Assembly (NCBI GenBank): GCA_903852325.1
Contig: CAINQO010000074.1
Coordinates: forward strand, 1 to 59,913
DNA from: Candidatus Omnitrophota bacterium
GTDB taxonomy: Bacteria; Omnitrophota; Gorgyraeia; Gygaellales; Profunditerraquicolaceae
DNA: 59,913 nt
Direction: 5' to 3'
Position numbers and translations under genes: made by a program. The first letter of the stretch is position 1. Every line of letters starts with the position of its first letter. A model generated the notes under the pieces. It was given only the letters and a program-made list of their open reading frames with translations. It did no database searches and was not told where the DNA came from. Shown here piece by piece: positions 45,355 to 53,755 of this stretch.

Positions 45355-46470
45355 ATGCATCCTAAACGCATAATCTTAATGTATATTTCCGAAGTTTCCG
45401 GCCATCGCAGCGCCACGCTGGCGATAGAAAAAGCGCTGCGCCAGCTTGAGCCGGGGGTCGAGATTTTAAATATCAACGCTTTTAATTATACCAACCCCAT
45501 ATCCGAAAAGGTAATTAACCGGATCTATATGGAAGTAATTAAGCGTACTCCGAAGATCTGGGACTATCTTTACGACAATCCCAGCGTAGTCAAGAGCCTG
45601 GAAAATATAAAAAAGCGGATCCATAAAGCAAACTCCCCTAAGCTGAAGAAATTATTCGACAGCTTTAAGCCGGATCTGGTGGTTTGCAGCCAGGCTTTTC
45701 CCTGCGGAATGGTTTCCGATTATAAGAAAACCTACGGGGTAAACCTTCCGCTTATCGCGGTGCTCACCGATTATATCCCGCATTCTTATTGGATCTATGA
45801 TCAGGTGGATTATTATATCACTCCTTCTCAGGAGGTTTCGGAAAGGCTTGAGAAAAAAGGAGTGGAAGCCTCCAAGATCCGCGCTTACGGGATCCCTTTT
45901 GACCATAAATTTAACCAAAAGATCGACTGCCGGGAGGTTTTTTCTAAATTAAAACTAAAACCCGATAAGCCGGCGGTGCTGATCATGGGCGGCGGGCAGG
46001 GGCTGGGGCCGATCAAAACGATCGTCAAGTCCCTGGAAAAAAGCCAGCAGGATTTCCAGGAACTGATCGTTGCCGGGACGAATAAGAAGCTGTTCCGGTC
46101 CTTAAAAAGGAAAATTAAACATTACAAAAAAGATATTCATTTGTACGGTTTTGTCCAGAACATCCACGAATTGATGCAGATCTCCAGTTTGATCATTTCC
46201 AAGCCGGGCGGGGTCACTACTGCCGAAGTTTTAAGCATGGGGTTGCCGATGGTGATTGTCAAGCCCATCCCCGGCCAGGAGATCAACAACACGAATTTTC
46301 TGACGCAAAAACAGGCGGCGCTGAAGGTGGATGAGCCTGAAAATGTGCACCAGGTAATCGATGATCTGCTGAAAAACAAGACAAAACTGGAACGGCTTAA
46401 AGCCGCCGGATTGAAGATCGCCAAGCCCGGAGCCAGTATGGATATTGCCCGGCTAATTTTAAGCATATAA
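45355..46470 (+). CDS. GT28-family glycosyltransferase (MGDG synthase/UgtP-like)
   Basis: It is 371 aa: the N-terminal MGDG-synthase-like domain (MYISEVSGHRSATLAIEKAL) and the C-terminal MurG/GT28 half with GGGQGLGPIKTIVKSL, GFVQNIHELMQISSLIISKP and GGVTTAEVLSMGLPMVIVKP. The family transfers a sugar from UDP- or other nucleotide sugars to diacylglycerol or to lipid-linked acceptors at the membrane. It lies 6 bp after the HD-GYP stop and is followed at once by an LpxL-like acyltransferase, suggesting a joint role in making an envelope glycolipid. The exact acceptor is unknown. Confidence 0.82.
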   Translation: MHPKRIILMYISEVSGHRSATLAIEKALRQLEPGVEILNINAFNYTNPISEKVINRIYMEVIKRTPKIWDYLYDNPSVVKSLENIKKRIHKANSPKLKKLFDSFKPDLVVCSQAFPCGMVSDYKKTYGVNLPLIAVLTDYIPHSYWIYDQVDYYITPSQEVSERLEKKGVEASKIRAYGIPFDHKFNQKIDCREVFSKLKLKPDKPAVLIMGGGQGLGPIKTIVKSLEKSQQDFQELIVAGTNKKLFRSLKRKIKHYKKDIHLYGFVQNIHELMQISSLIISKPGGVTTAEVLSMGLPMVIVKPIPGQEINNTNFLTQKQAALKVDEPENVHQVIDDLLKNKTKLERLKAAGLKIAKPGASMDIARLILSI

Positions 46471-46473
46471 ATC

Positions 46474-47370
46474 GTGTCTAATTACTATCTTTACCGTTTT
46501 GGCCAATTTCTCGCGCTCATCCTGCCGTTAAGGGCGGGTTATTTTTTAGCTTCTTGTTTTGCCCACCTGTATTATTGCCTGGCTTTTCATGACCGGGCAA
46601 ACGTAAAAGCCAATCTGCGGATCATTTTTCCCGAAAAAACCGACCGGCAGCTGCGCCAGATTACCCGGAGGATGTTCAGGAATTTCGCCAAATACCTGGT
46701 CGATTTTTTCCGGTTTGAAAAACTAAACCGCCAATATATCGAAAAGAACGTAAAACTGGAAAATCTGCATAATTTTGATGAAGCGCTGGCTAAAGGTAAA
46801 GGGGTGATCGTTTTGACGGCGCATTTGGGCAATTGGGAATTGGGCGGGGTGGTGATCGCGCAGCTAGGTTATGAATTTTGGGCGGTAGCTTTGCCGCATA
46901 AAACTAAAAAGGTAAACGATTTTTTTGACGCGCAAAGGAACAGCAAGGGGGTTAATGTCATCGCGATGGGCAAAGCGGTAAGGAGCTGTATTTCCGAAAT
47001 CCGGAAAAATCATCTGGTGGCTTTGGTCGGGGACCGGGATTTTACCGAGAAGGGGATCATTCTGGATCTTTTCGGCAAGCCCACGCATTTTCCCGAAGGG
47101 CCGGCGGCTTTAAGCCTGATGACGGGTGCTAGTATCGTTCCCGGTTTTATGCTCAGGAATCCCGATAATAGTTTTACTCTGCGGATAGAAAAGCCCATTG
47201 TTTTTGCCCCTACAGGCAATAAAGCAAAAGACCTGGCGGATTTGATCGGAATATACCGGGACATTTTTCAGGATTATTTTCGGAAATATCCGGAGCAATG
47301 GTATGTTTTTCGCAAGTTTTGGACGGAGTCTCCTGTTTCCACCAGAGAAACCGAACAAGGAAAGGAATAA
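46474..47370 (+). CDS. LpxL/HtrB-family lipid acyltransferase
   Basis: Membrane-bound acyltransferase of the lauroyl/myristoyl (lipid A late acylation) family. It is 298 aa with an N-terminal hydrophobic stretch, the catalytic HLGNWE (H-x4-E) motif, GDRDFTEKGIILDLFGKP and FPEGPAALSLMTGASIVP. It starts at GTG 46474, 3 bp after the glycosyltransferase. PIM-type acyltransferases share this family. Acyl donor and acceptor are not decidable here. Confidence 0.85.
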   Translation: MSNYYLYRFGQFLALILPLRAGYFLASCFAHLYYCLAFHDRANVKANLRIIFPEKTDRQLRQITRRMFRNFAKYLVDFFRFEKLNRQYIEKNVKLENLHNFDEALAKGKGVIVLTAHLGNWELGGVVIAQLGYEFWAVALPHKTKKVNDFFDAQRNSKGVNVIAMGKAVRSCISEIRKNHLVALVGDRDFTEKGIILDLFGKPTHFPEGPAALSLMTGASIVPGFMLRNPDNSFTLRIEKPIVFAPTGNKAKDLADLIGIYRDIFQDYFRKYPEQWYVFRKFWTESPVSTRETEQGKE

Positions 47371-47374
47371 TCGG

Positions 47375-48052
47375 GTGCGTATTTGCGTAATTATCCCCAC
47401 TTATAATGAATCCCGGGCGATTGGGGAATTGATTGAGCGGGTCCGCCGGCAAGGGCTTGAGGCAATCATTGTCGATGACGGCTCAACGGATGATACGGTA
47501 AAAATCGCCCAGTCTGGCGGCGCCAAGGTCCTGGTTTCCGAGCGCAATATGGGCAAAGGCGCTTCTTTGATCAAGGGGTATAATTATGCCTTGGCGCAGG
47601 GGTTTGATGCGGTAATCAGCATGGACGGTGACGGGCAGCATTCACCGTCGGACATTGCCGCTTTTGTCCGGAAGGCCCAGGATTCCAGCGCTGGGCTGAT
47701 CGTCGGTAACCGGATGGGGTCGGCAAAAGGGATGCCGCTCCTGCGGGTGGCGACCAATCATTTTATGTCGAAACTGATCTCCCTGATCGTAAAACAGCGG
47801 GTTCCGGATACGCAGTGCGGGTTCCGCCTGGCGAAAAAAGAATTATTGGAAAAGATCGACCTGTCTACTTCTAAATATGAAACGGAATCCGAGATCCTGA
47901 TCCGGGCGGCGCGGTTGGGTTTTAAGATCGAATCTATCCCGGTGGAAACGATTTATGCCGGGGAAAAAAGCCAGATCCACCCTTTGGTCGACAGCTTAAG
48001 GTTTTTGCGCTTTTTGGCGCGGGAGTTTATGCCTCCCCGCAAGCGCCCCTGA
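47375..48052 (+). CDS. GT2 glycosyltransferase, DPM1/polyprenyl-phosphate type
   Basis: It is 225 aa from GTG 47375, which sits behind AAGGAA; the track's longer start lies inside the previous gene. GT-A fold motifs: VIIPTYNES, VDDGSTDDT, the DxD-bearing ISMDGDGQHSPSD and QCGFRLAKKELL. Relatives move a sugar from a nucleotide to undecaprenyl or dolichyl phosphate. There are no C-terminal membrane helices, so it is the soluble or peripheral form. It is the third gene of an envelope-lipid run with the GT28 and acyltransferase genes. Confidence 0.82.
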   Translation: MRICVIIPTYNESRAIGELIERVRRQGLEAIIVDDGSTDDTVKIAQSGGAKVLVSERNMGKGASLIKGYNYALAQGFDAVISMDGDGQHSPSDIAAFVRKAQDSSAGLIVGNRMGSAKGMPLLRVATNHFMSKLISLIVKQRVPDTQCGFRLAKKELLEKIDLSTSKYETESEILIRAARLGFKIESIPVETIYAGEKSQIHPLVDSLRFLRFLAREFMPPRKRP

Positions 48053-48077
48053 TTATTTTTTAAAAAGGCGGAGAGCG

Positions 48078-48581
48078 ATGATCCAGGTGTACACGGGAAA
48101 CGGTAAAGGAAAAACTACTGCGGCACTGGGGTTGGCGGTCAGGGCGGCCGGGGCAGGTTTAAAGGTTTATGTCGGCCAGTTTGCCAAAGGCAGGGAATGC
48201 AGCGAACATAAAACATTAAAGCGCATAAAAAATATAAAATTAGAACTGTTCGGCGGGCCGTGTTTTATTACCGGTAAGCCATCGTTTCGTGACCGGGCGC
48301 TTGCCCGCGAGGCAATGCGCAGGATCAACCAGGTGGTTGATTGCGGCAGTTACCAGGTAATTATCTTAGACGAGGTCAATGTCGCTTTAAAGCTTAAACT
48401 GGTAAGTCTGAAAGAGGTTTTGGATTTAGTCCGCCGTCTCCCCGTCGCTACGGAGCTGGTGCTGACCGGCAGGGATGCCCCGCGGAAGCTGATCGAGAAA
48501 GCCGACCTGGTCAGCCATATCCGGGAAGTGAAGCATTATTACCGGCGGGGGGTTAAAGCCCGTAAAGGGATAGAATTATAA
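48078..48581 (+). CDS. cobO: Cob(I)yrinic acid a,c-diamide adenosyltransferase (CobO/BtuR type)
   Basis: Attaches the 5'-deoxyadenosyl group to cobalt, giving coenzyme B12-type corrinoids. It is 167 aa: modified P-loop YTGNGKGKTTAALGLAVRA, VGQFAKG, ILDEVNVALKLKL and TGRDAPRKLIEKADLVSHI. AGGCGGAGAG precedes the ATG. It stands immediately upstream of the riboswitch and uptake genes but ahead of the riboswitch itself, so it is probably transcribed with the upstream genes. Confidence 0.93.
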   Translation: MIQVYTGNGKGKTTAALGLAVRAAGAGLKVYVGQFAKGRECSEHKTLKRIKNIKLELFGGPCFITGKPSFRDRALAREAMRRINQVVDCGSYQVIILDEVNVALKLKLVSLKEVLDLVRRLPVATELVLTGRDAPRKLIEKADLVSHIREVKHYYRRGVKARKGIEL

Positions 48582-48595
48582 TTTAGGAAAATCGG

Positions 48596-48623
48596 TTGAC
48601 AAATAAATTCTGGGTGTTAAGGT
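48596..48623 (+). promoter_or_regulatory. Promoter for the btuF riboswitch transcript
   Basis: A consensus -35 TTGACA (48596-48601), with TAAGGT (48618-48623) 16 nt downstream as a weak -10. It lies 15 bp before the P1 stem of the riboswitch, the expected position. Confidence 0.5.
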
Positions 48624-48638
48624 AAAAGCATAATTTGG

Positions 48639-48846
48639 AATATAGGTTAAGGGAAATCCAAGTAGAGGGTAAGCACCCGGCGCTTAAAGGTATTACGCCG
48701 GTGTAGGCCTCTGCCTAAGGATGCGGTCCCGCCGCTGTAAAGGTTGACGAAAGCTCCAGATATCAGGCCACTGTTCTGACCAGGTCAGGATGGGAAGACC
48801 AAGGAGTAAATAGGATGAGACCTGAGCCAGAAGACCTGCCTATATT
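48639..48846 (+). promoter_or_regulatory. Cobalamin riboswitch upstream of btuF
   Basis: P1 is a perfect 8-bp stem, AATATAGG (48639-48646) with CCTATATT (48839-48846). Conserved core elements are seen in order: TTAAGGGAAATCC, GCGGTCCCGCCGCTGTAA, GGCCACTG, GGGAAG and the B12 box GAGCCAGAAGACCTGCC. An enlarged peripheral insertion (about 48657-48718) lies between AAATCC and GGATGCGG. A terminator follows before btuF, so control is probably premature termination when corrinoid binds. Confidence 0.9.
48674..48721 (+). promoter_or_regulatory. Two-hairpin element inside the riboswitch, related to the r-protein leaders
   Basis: Hairpin A: CACCCGGCG (48674-48682) pairs with CGCCGGTG (48696-48703) with one bulged C, loop CTTAAAGGTATTA. 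Hairpin B: TAGGC, loop CTCT, GCCTA (48704-48717), followed by AGGA. GCGCTTAAAGGTATTACG matches the rplP leader at 16 of 18 positions, and GTATTACGCCGGTGT matches the rpsK leader at 14 of 15. An alternative pairing of GTAGAGG (48662-48668) with CCTCTGC (48708-48714) would compete with hairpin B. Confidence 0.5.
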
Positions 48847-48898
48847 AAACAGGTAAAGTAACGCCTCGCGGAATGGGCCAGAGTAAATACAGGGTGAA

Positions 48899-48939
48899 GC
48901 CCGATCCAGGCATGATCAAGTGCCAGGTCGGGCATTTTT
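48899..48939 (+). terminator. Intrinsic terminator of the btuF riboswitch
   Basis: GCCCGA (48899-48904) pairs with TCGGGC (48928-48933). Inner CC/GG and GGCA/TGCC pairs extend the stem, and ATTTTTATT follows. It ends only a few bases before the btuF ATG and is the expected OFF structure of the riboswitch. Confidence 0.85.
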
Positions 48940-48945
48940 ATTACT

Positions 48946-49776
48946 ATGAAAAAAATAATCTTAGCCGTTATATTTTTACTATATGGGGCAGCCGCGGCCC
49001 AAGCCGCCCGCTATATCAGCCTGGCTCCTTCAACTACCGAGATACTTTTCGCTTTAGGGCTGGAGGAGGAAGTCGTAGGGGTGAGCAATCAGTGCAATTA
49101 TCCTCCTGCGGTAAAAAATAAAACCAGGATCGGTAATTTCAGCAGCCCTAACGCTGAGACAATCACCTCCTTGAATCCGGATCATATCTTTGCTACCGGC
49201 CTTGAGCAGGCCCCGGCAATCTCTCAACTAAGGCAGCTTAATTTCAATGTTTATGTGGCTGACCCGGTAAACCTGGAAGGATTGTTTAAGACCATCCGGG
49301 ATATAGGCGGAATCACCCATCGGGAAAAGGAGGCGACGCTTTTGATCGCCGAAATGGAAATCAGGGTCCAGGCGGTAATCGCCAAAACAAAACTTATCCC
49401 TGTCGAAAAAAGGCAAAGAGTCTTTCTTGAAATTTGGCATGAGCCGTTGATGACTGCGGCCAAAGGTTCTTTTGTCGATGAACTGATCAGCCTGGCCGGA
49501 GGAATCAACATTGCCCACGAGCTTATTCGCCCGTACTGCAACTTTAGCAGCGAAAAAGTGATCAGCCTTAATCCGCAGTGCATCATTCTGACTTATATGG
49601 ATAAGGAGCCGCCGTTAAAACTGGTTAAACAGCGTTTTGGCTGGGATAAAATCGATGCGGTGAGAAACGGCCGGGTTTTTAACGATATTAATCCGGATAT
49701 TTTATTGAGACCGGGCCCGCGGATCACCCAGGGTTTAGAAGAGATTTATAAAAGGTTATATCCGGGAGAGAAATAA
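48946..49776 (+). CDS. btuF: Corrinoid ABC transporter substrate-binding protein (BtuF-like)
   Basis: Periplasmic binding protein that hands corrinoids to BtuCD. It is 276 aa: a signal peptide (MKKIILAVIFLLYGAAAAQA, no lipobox) and a class III binding-protein fold with ARYISLAPSTTEILFALGLE, VVGVSNQCNYP and a C-terminal INPDILLRPGPRITQGLEEI. Siderophore binding proteins share the fold, but the riboswitch and neighbours argue for corrinoid. No Shine-Dalgarno is visible; the terminator's T-run lies directly upstream of ATG. Confidence 0.88.
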   Translation: MKKIILAVIFLLYGAAAAQAARYISLAPSTTEILFALGLEEEVVGVSNQCNYPPAVKNKTRIGNFSSPNAETITSLNPDHIFATGLEQAPAISQLRQLNFNVYVADPVNLEGLFKTIRDIGGITHREKEATLLIAEMEIRVQAVIAKTKLIPVEKRQRVFLEIWHEPLMTAAKGSFVDELISLAGGINIAHELIRPYCNFSSEKVISLNPQCIILTYMDKEPPLKLVKQRFGWDKIDAVRNGRVFNDINPDILLRPGPRITQGLEEIYKRLYPGEK

Positions 49777-49779
49777 TTT

Positions 49780-50736
49780 ATGCGCCTAAAAAGGAAACTT
49801 ATAATTTTGTTTTTGTTCCTGGGTTTGGCAATTGTTTTTGGCTTGATCAAGGGTGCGGTAAACATACCCTTGGGTGATCTCTTGCTTAAGAATAACCGGC
49901 TGGTTTTTGATTTACGCTTAATGCGCGTTATCGCGGCGATCCTTGCCGGCAGCGGCCTGGCGGTAGCCGGGATCGCCCTGCAGGCGATATTAAGGAATCC
50001 GCTGGCAGAGCCTTATTTACTGGGAACTTCCAGCGGTGCCGGCCTGGCGGCGGTAAGCGCGGTGATTATCGGTGTTTCCAGGATTTATCTCCCTCTGGCT
50101 GCATTTTTAGGCGCAGTCCTCAGTATTGTTATCGTTTATAATTTGGCCAGTGACCGGGGGCAGGTTGCGGATAAATCATTGATTTTATCGGGAGTAATTA
50201 TTTCCATCGCGTTTTCTTCGTTGATCGTATTTTTAGTCTCTTTATTCGGAAACGAAGCGATGCATGAAATGAATTGGTGGCTGTGGGGCAGCCTGCAGGT
50301 TTACGACACCAAACTTTTGCTTCTGGTCGCTTTTCCGGTCATCCTGGGGATAGGCATAATTTATCTTTTTGCCCAGGACCTTAACGCGATCAGCCTGGGA
50401 GAGGAGGAGGCAAAGCATCTGGGGATCGATACGCAGAATATCAAAAAGATCGTTGTGCTTATTTCCGCCTTAATTTCCGGCAGCTTGATCTGCATTTGCG
50501 GGATCATTGGGTTCGTCGGGCTGATCGTGCCGCATATGATGCGTCTGGTCTCCGGGCCTAACCATAAAACCTTGATCCCGTTGACCTGCCTGGCCGCCGC
50601 GGTTTTTATGATCCTGTGCGATCTTTTGTCGCGGACGCTTTTTGCTCCGGTAGAAATCCCGATCGGAGTGATCACCGCGATTATCGGTGCCCCGGTATTT
50701 ATTCTGCTTTTGAAAAAAGCAAAAAGGATTTCATGA
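49780..50736 (+). CDS. btuC: Corrinoid ABC transporter permease (BtuC-like, FecCD family)
   Basis: Inner-membrane channel. It is 318 aa with about nine to ten hydrophobic segments: RLMRVIAAILAGSGLAVAGI, AILRNPLAEPYLLGTSSGAG, LWGSLQ, and the coupling region GFVGLIVPHMMRLVSGPNHK. It starts 3 bp after btuF. The stop overlaps the btuD start (ATGA). The family is shared with iron-siderophore permeases; context gives the substrate. Confidence 0.9.
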   Translation: MRLKRKLIILFLFLGLAIVFGLIKGAVNIPLGDLLLKNNRLVFDLRLMRVIAAILAGSGLAVAGIALQAILRNPLAEPYLLGTSSGAGLAAVSAVIIGVSRIYLPLAAFLGAVLSIVIVYNLASDRGQVADKSLILSGVIISIAFSSLIVFLVSLFGNEAMHEMNWWLWGSLQVYDTKLLLLVAFPVILGIGIIYLFAQDLNAISLGEEEAKHLGIDTQNIKKIVVLISALISGSLICICGIIGFVGLIVPHMMRLVSGPNHKTLIPLTCLAAAVFMILCDLLSRTLFAPVEIPIGVITAIIGAPVFILLLKKAKRIS

Positions 50737-51524
50737 GCGCTTTATTAAAGATCGATAATTTAAGCGGCGGATATTACAAAGAAGATATTATCCGGGGTTT
50801 ATCCCTGGATATAAATCCCGGTGATTTTTTAGGGATCATCGGGCCAAACGGATGCGGCAAGACCACGCTGTTGCGCCTGATAACCCGGGTACTTAATTTG
50901 CGGCAGGGAGATATTTTCTACAAAGGCCGGAACATCGCGCAAATGGAGCTGAAGGAATTCTGCCGGTCGGTGGCTTTTGTTTCCCAGGATATTGCCACCG
51001 GTTTTTCCTTTACGGTGATGGAACTGGTTTTAATGGGCCGGATACCGCATTTGAGGAGGCTGCAATTCGAGACTAAGAAAGATATCGAAATCGCCCGGGA
51101 AAAAATGGTTTTAACCGATATCCTGCAATTAAGGGATAAACGTATCGACGAGCTAAGCGCCGGTGAAAGGCAAAGGGTGGTGATTGCCCGGGCGCTGGCT
51201 CAGGAACCTGAACTTTTACTTTTGGATGAACCGACCGCGCATCTGGATATCGGCCATCAGGTGCAGGTTTTGGATTTATTGAAAAAGCTTAACCGTTCTG
51301 GCAGCTTGACGATCGCCATGATCCTGCATGACCTGAACCTGGCCAGTGCCTATTCTAATCGCATTGCTTTATTGGACCAGGGGAAGATCTTTAAAGAAGG
51401 CAGCCCGGAAGAAGTTTTGACTTACCAGAACATTGAGCGGGTGTATAAAACCATTGTTTTGGTCAACAATAACCCGGTGACCGGTAAACCGAACGTGGTC
51501 CTGGTCCCGGAGGATAAACGATGA
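50733..51524 (+). CDS. btuD: Corrinoid ABC transporter ATPase (BtuD-like)
   Basis: Cytoplasmic ATPase driving BtuC. The start is ATG 50733, not the track's 50616, giving 263 aa: Walker A IIGPNGCGKTTLLR, Q-loop FVSQD, signature LSAGERQRVVIARALA, Walker B LLLLDEPTAHLD and the switch histidine ILHDLN. It overlaps btuC and cobC by 4 bp each, so the unit is one polycistron. Confidence 0.93.
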   Translation: MSALLKIDNLSGGYYKEDIIRGLSLDINPGDFLGIIGPNGCGKTTLLRLITRVLNLRQGDIFYKGRNIAQMELKEFCRSVAFVSQDIATGFSFTVMELVLMGRIPHLRRLQFETKKDIEIAREKMVLTDILQLRDKRIDELSAGERQRVVIARALAQEPELLLLDEPTAHLDIGHQVQVLDLLKKLNRSGSLTIAMILHDLNLASAYSNRIALLDQGKIFKEGSPEEVLTYQNIERVYKTIVLVNNNPVTGKPNVVLVPEDKR

Positions 51525-52120
51525 CCACCCGTTTGATTTTTATCCGCCACGGAATTACCGAATGGAATAAGCAGCGCCGCTACTGCGGCCGCAAGGATGT
51601 GCCTTTAAGCCGTCAGGGTAAAATCCAGGTTTTAAAACTACGCCCCGGTTTTAAGCATGCCGAAATTGACGGAATTTATTGCAGCGACCGTAAGCGGGCC
51701 CTGGCCACCCGGGCCTTAATTTTCGGCAAAAGGGATTTCACTAAAGTAAAGCAGTTAAGGGAGATTGATTTCGGGGTATTGGAAGGCCTGCGGCATGAAC
51801 AGATCCTGAAAAAATATCCGCAAGCCTATAAAAAATGGCTGCGCGACCCTTTTCGGGCAAACATCCCCAGGGCTGAAACCATGGCGGATTTTAAAAAGAG
51901 GATCACCGGCGCGGTCAGAAGAATAGTCGGGCTCAATCCGGGAAAAACCATTGCCATTGTCTGCCATGGTGGAGTGATCGGAATATTTGTCAGCAGCATC
52001 TTAAAGAGCAGGCGTTTCTGGAAGTATGTGCCGTCCCCGGCAAGTGTAACTCTGGTCAGATATGGCGGAAATAAATACAGTTTGGATAAGTTTAACCTTA
52101 AAAGAATGCCGAAATTATGA
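51521..52120 (+). CDS. cobC: Histidine phosphatase, probable alpha-ribazole phosphatase
   Basis: Branch-1 histidine phosphatase. It is 199 aa: FIRHGITEWN with the phospho-histidine, CSDRKRALATRALIF, REIDFGVLEGL and VCHGGVIGIF with the second histidine. CobC-type members dephosphorylate alpha-ribazole 5'-phosphate or the corresponding corrinoid in late B12 assembly. Phosphoglycerate-mutase-like relatives have the same motifs, so the specific role rests on its position between btuD and cobQ. Confidence 0.8.
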   Translation: MTTRLIFIRHGITEWNKQRRYCGRKDVPLSRQGKIQVLKLRPGFKHAEIDGIYCSDRKRALATRALIFGKRDFTKVKQLREIDFGVLEGLRHEQILKKYPQAYKKWLRDPFRANIPRAETMADFKKRITGAVRRIVGLNPGKTIAIVCHGGVIGIFVSSILKSRRFWKYVPSPASVTLVRYGGNKYSLDKFNLKRMPKL

Positions 52121-52154
52121 TAGGGATAAGATTTATTTTAGGAAGGGCCCGGAG

Positions 52155-53732
52155 ATGAGAGCGAAAACTTTACAGGTTTGCGGCACGGGTTCCGGAGTAG
52201 GGAAAAGCGTGATCGTTTCTGCCCTGTGCAGGATATTTTTACAGGAAGGTTATCGGGTCGCGCCTTTTAAAGCCCAGAATATGGCGCTAAATTCCTTTGT
52301 CACTCGGGAGCGGGGGGAGATCGGCCGGGCGCAAGCTGCGCAAGCCCAGGCCTGCCGCGTAGAGCCGAGTGTAGAGATGAATCCGGTTTTGATCAAACCG
52401 ACCAGTGACGTAGGCGCCCAGGTCATTGTTTTGGGCAAGCCTATCGGGAGCATGAACGCTTTGCGTTACACAAAATATAAGCTCAGTCTCCTGGAGGTGG
52501 TGAGAAAATCTTTTCGCAGATTAGCCGGTAATTATGAAGTGGTCGTGATCGAGGGCGCCGGCAGCCCGGCCGAGATAAATTTAAAATCTCATGATATTGT
52601 TAATCTGAAAATGGCTATTTACGCCCGGGCCCCGGTAATCCTGATAGGGGATATCGATAAGGGAGGGTTCTTTGCCTGCATTGTCGGGACACTGGCTTTG
52701 TTGACCCCCAAAGAACGCAAGATGATTAAAGGCATAATCGTCAATAAATTCCGCGGTGATATTACTTTGCTTAAACCCGGATTGGACTGGCTGGAAAAAC
52801 GCACCGGGATAAAAGTATTGGGGGTGATCCCTTATTTTCGGGATATAAAAATACCGGAAGAGGACGCGGTGCCTCTGGATAACCTCAAAGAGCATTCATC
52901 CGGCCGCCGCAGGATGCTTAATGTCGCCGTAGTTTATCTTCCGCATATCTCCAATTTTACGGATTTCGATGCTTTGGAAAAAGAACCTGACGTGCGCCTG
53001 CGTTACGTCAAAAGCCCGGAAGAGCTGAATAACTCCGATTTGATCATTATTCCGGGGACCAAAAACACGATTGGGGACCTGGAGTATTTAAAGCGGTCAG
53101 GATTCACCGACAAGATATCGAATCTGATTAATCCTGGTAAACACATAAGCCTGGTCGGTATTTGCGGCGGTTATCAGATGCTGGGCAGCCGGATCAATGA
53201 CCCGCATGGTTTAGAGTCCGCTCGTAAGCAGGTCCGGGGGATGGATATTCTGCCGGTAGTAACCAGTTTAAAAGCGGATAAAATACTGGCGCAGGTAGAG
53301 GCCGAAGAAATTACTTCCGGATTAAAAATTTGCGGATATGAGATTCATCACGGGCAAACCAGGTTTACCGGAAGGTGCGGACGCCTGTTTAAAGTTTCTT
53401 CTTGCAACGGGGAAAAAATAAAATATGCCGAAGGGGCGGTAAGCGGGGATGGCCGCATCCTGGGTACTTACATTCATGGAATATTCGATGCCGGTCCTTT
53501 CCGGAGGGAATTTTTAAACCGTCTAAGAAAAACCAAAGGCTGGCCTGCTCTGGCGGTGAAAGAAAATTTTAACCCGGATAAGGAGTTTGATAAGCTGGCC
53601 CAGCTGGTGAAAGAAAATATCGATATGGGCGCATTGCGCAGCATTCTTATAAAAGGATGGGAGTATGATAAACAGAAGAAAGGAGGCGGCAGGTTATATT
53701 CGTTTAGGTCAAGCAGCGAGGAGAGTTTATAA
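52155..53732 (+). CDS. cobQ: Cobyric acid synthase (glutamine-hydrolysing)
   Basis: CobQ/CbiP amidates four side chains of adenosylcobyrinate a,c-diamide. It is 525 aa from ATG 52155 behind GGAG; the track start is too far upstream. The N-terminal synthetase has GTGSGVGKSVIVSALCRIF and PFKAQNMALNSFVT, followed by GDIDKGGFFA. The C-terminal type-1 glutaminase has the catalytic Cys in GICGGYQMLG and His in YIHGIFDAG. About 25 C-terminal residues exceed the fold. With cobO and cobC this supports remodelling or salvage of incomplete corrinoids. Confidence 0.93.
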   Translation: MRAKTLQVCGTGSGVGKSVIVSALCRIFLQEGYRVAPFKAQNMALNSFVTRERGEIGRAQAAQAQACRVEPSVEMNPVLIKPTSDVGAQVIVLGKPIGSMNALRYTKYKLSLLEVVRKSFRRLAGNYEVVVIEGAGSPAEINLKSHDIVNLKMAIYARAPVILIGDIDKGGFFACIVGTLALLTPKERKMIKGIIVNKFRGDITLLKPGLDWLEKRTGIKVLGVIPYFRDIKIPEEDAVPLDNLKEHSSGRRRMLNVAVVYLPHISNFTDFDALEKEPDVRLRYVKSPEELNNSDLIIIPGTKNTIGDLEYLKRSGFTDKISNLINPGKHISLVGICGGYQMLGSRINDPHGLESARKQVRGMDILPVVTSLKADKILAQVEAEEITSGLKICGYEIHHGQTRFTGRCGRLFKVSSCNGEKIKYAEGAVSGDGRILGTYIHGIFDAGPFRREFLNRLRKTKGWPALAVKENFNPDKEFDKLAQLVKENIDMGALRSILIKGWEYDKQKKGGGRLYSFRSSSEESL

Positions 53733-53755
53733 AATAATATTCGGATTAAAATAGA

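Noticed and set aside
48873-49121. 82-aa plus-strand ORF over the btuF start
   Set aside because: It crosses the riboswitch terminator and runs out of frame with btuF, which has a clear signal peptide.
50616-50732. N-terminal extension of btuD in the ORF track
   Set aside because: The extra 39 residues lie inside btuC and are out of frame with it; ATG 50733 gives the usual ABC ATPase start.
53665-53754. 29-codon ORF (MINRRKEAAGYIRLGQAARR...) overlapping the end of cobQ
   Set aside because: It has a fair ribosome-binding site but no family resemblance; it overlaps cobQ almost entirely and ends near the riboswitch. Coding cannot be supported without conservation data.
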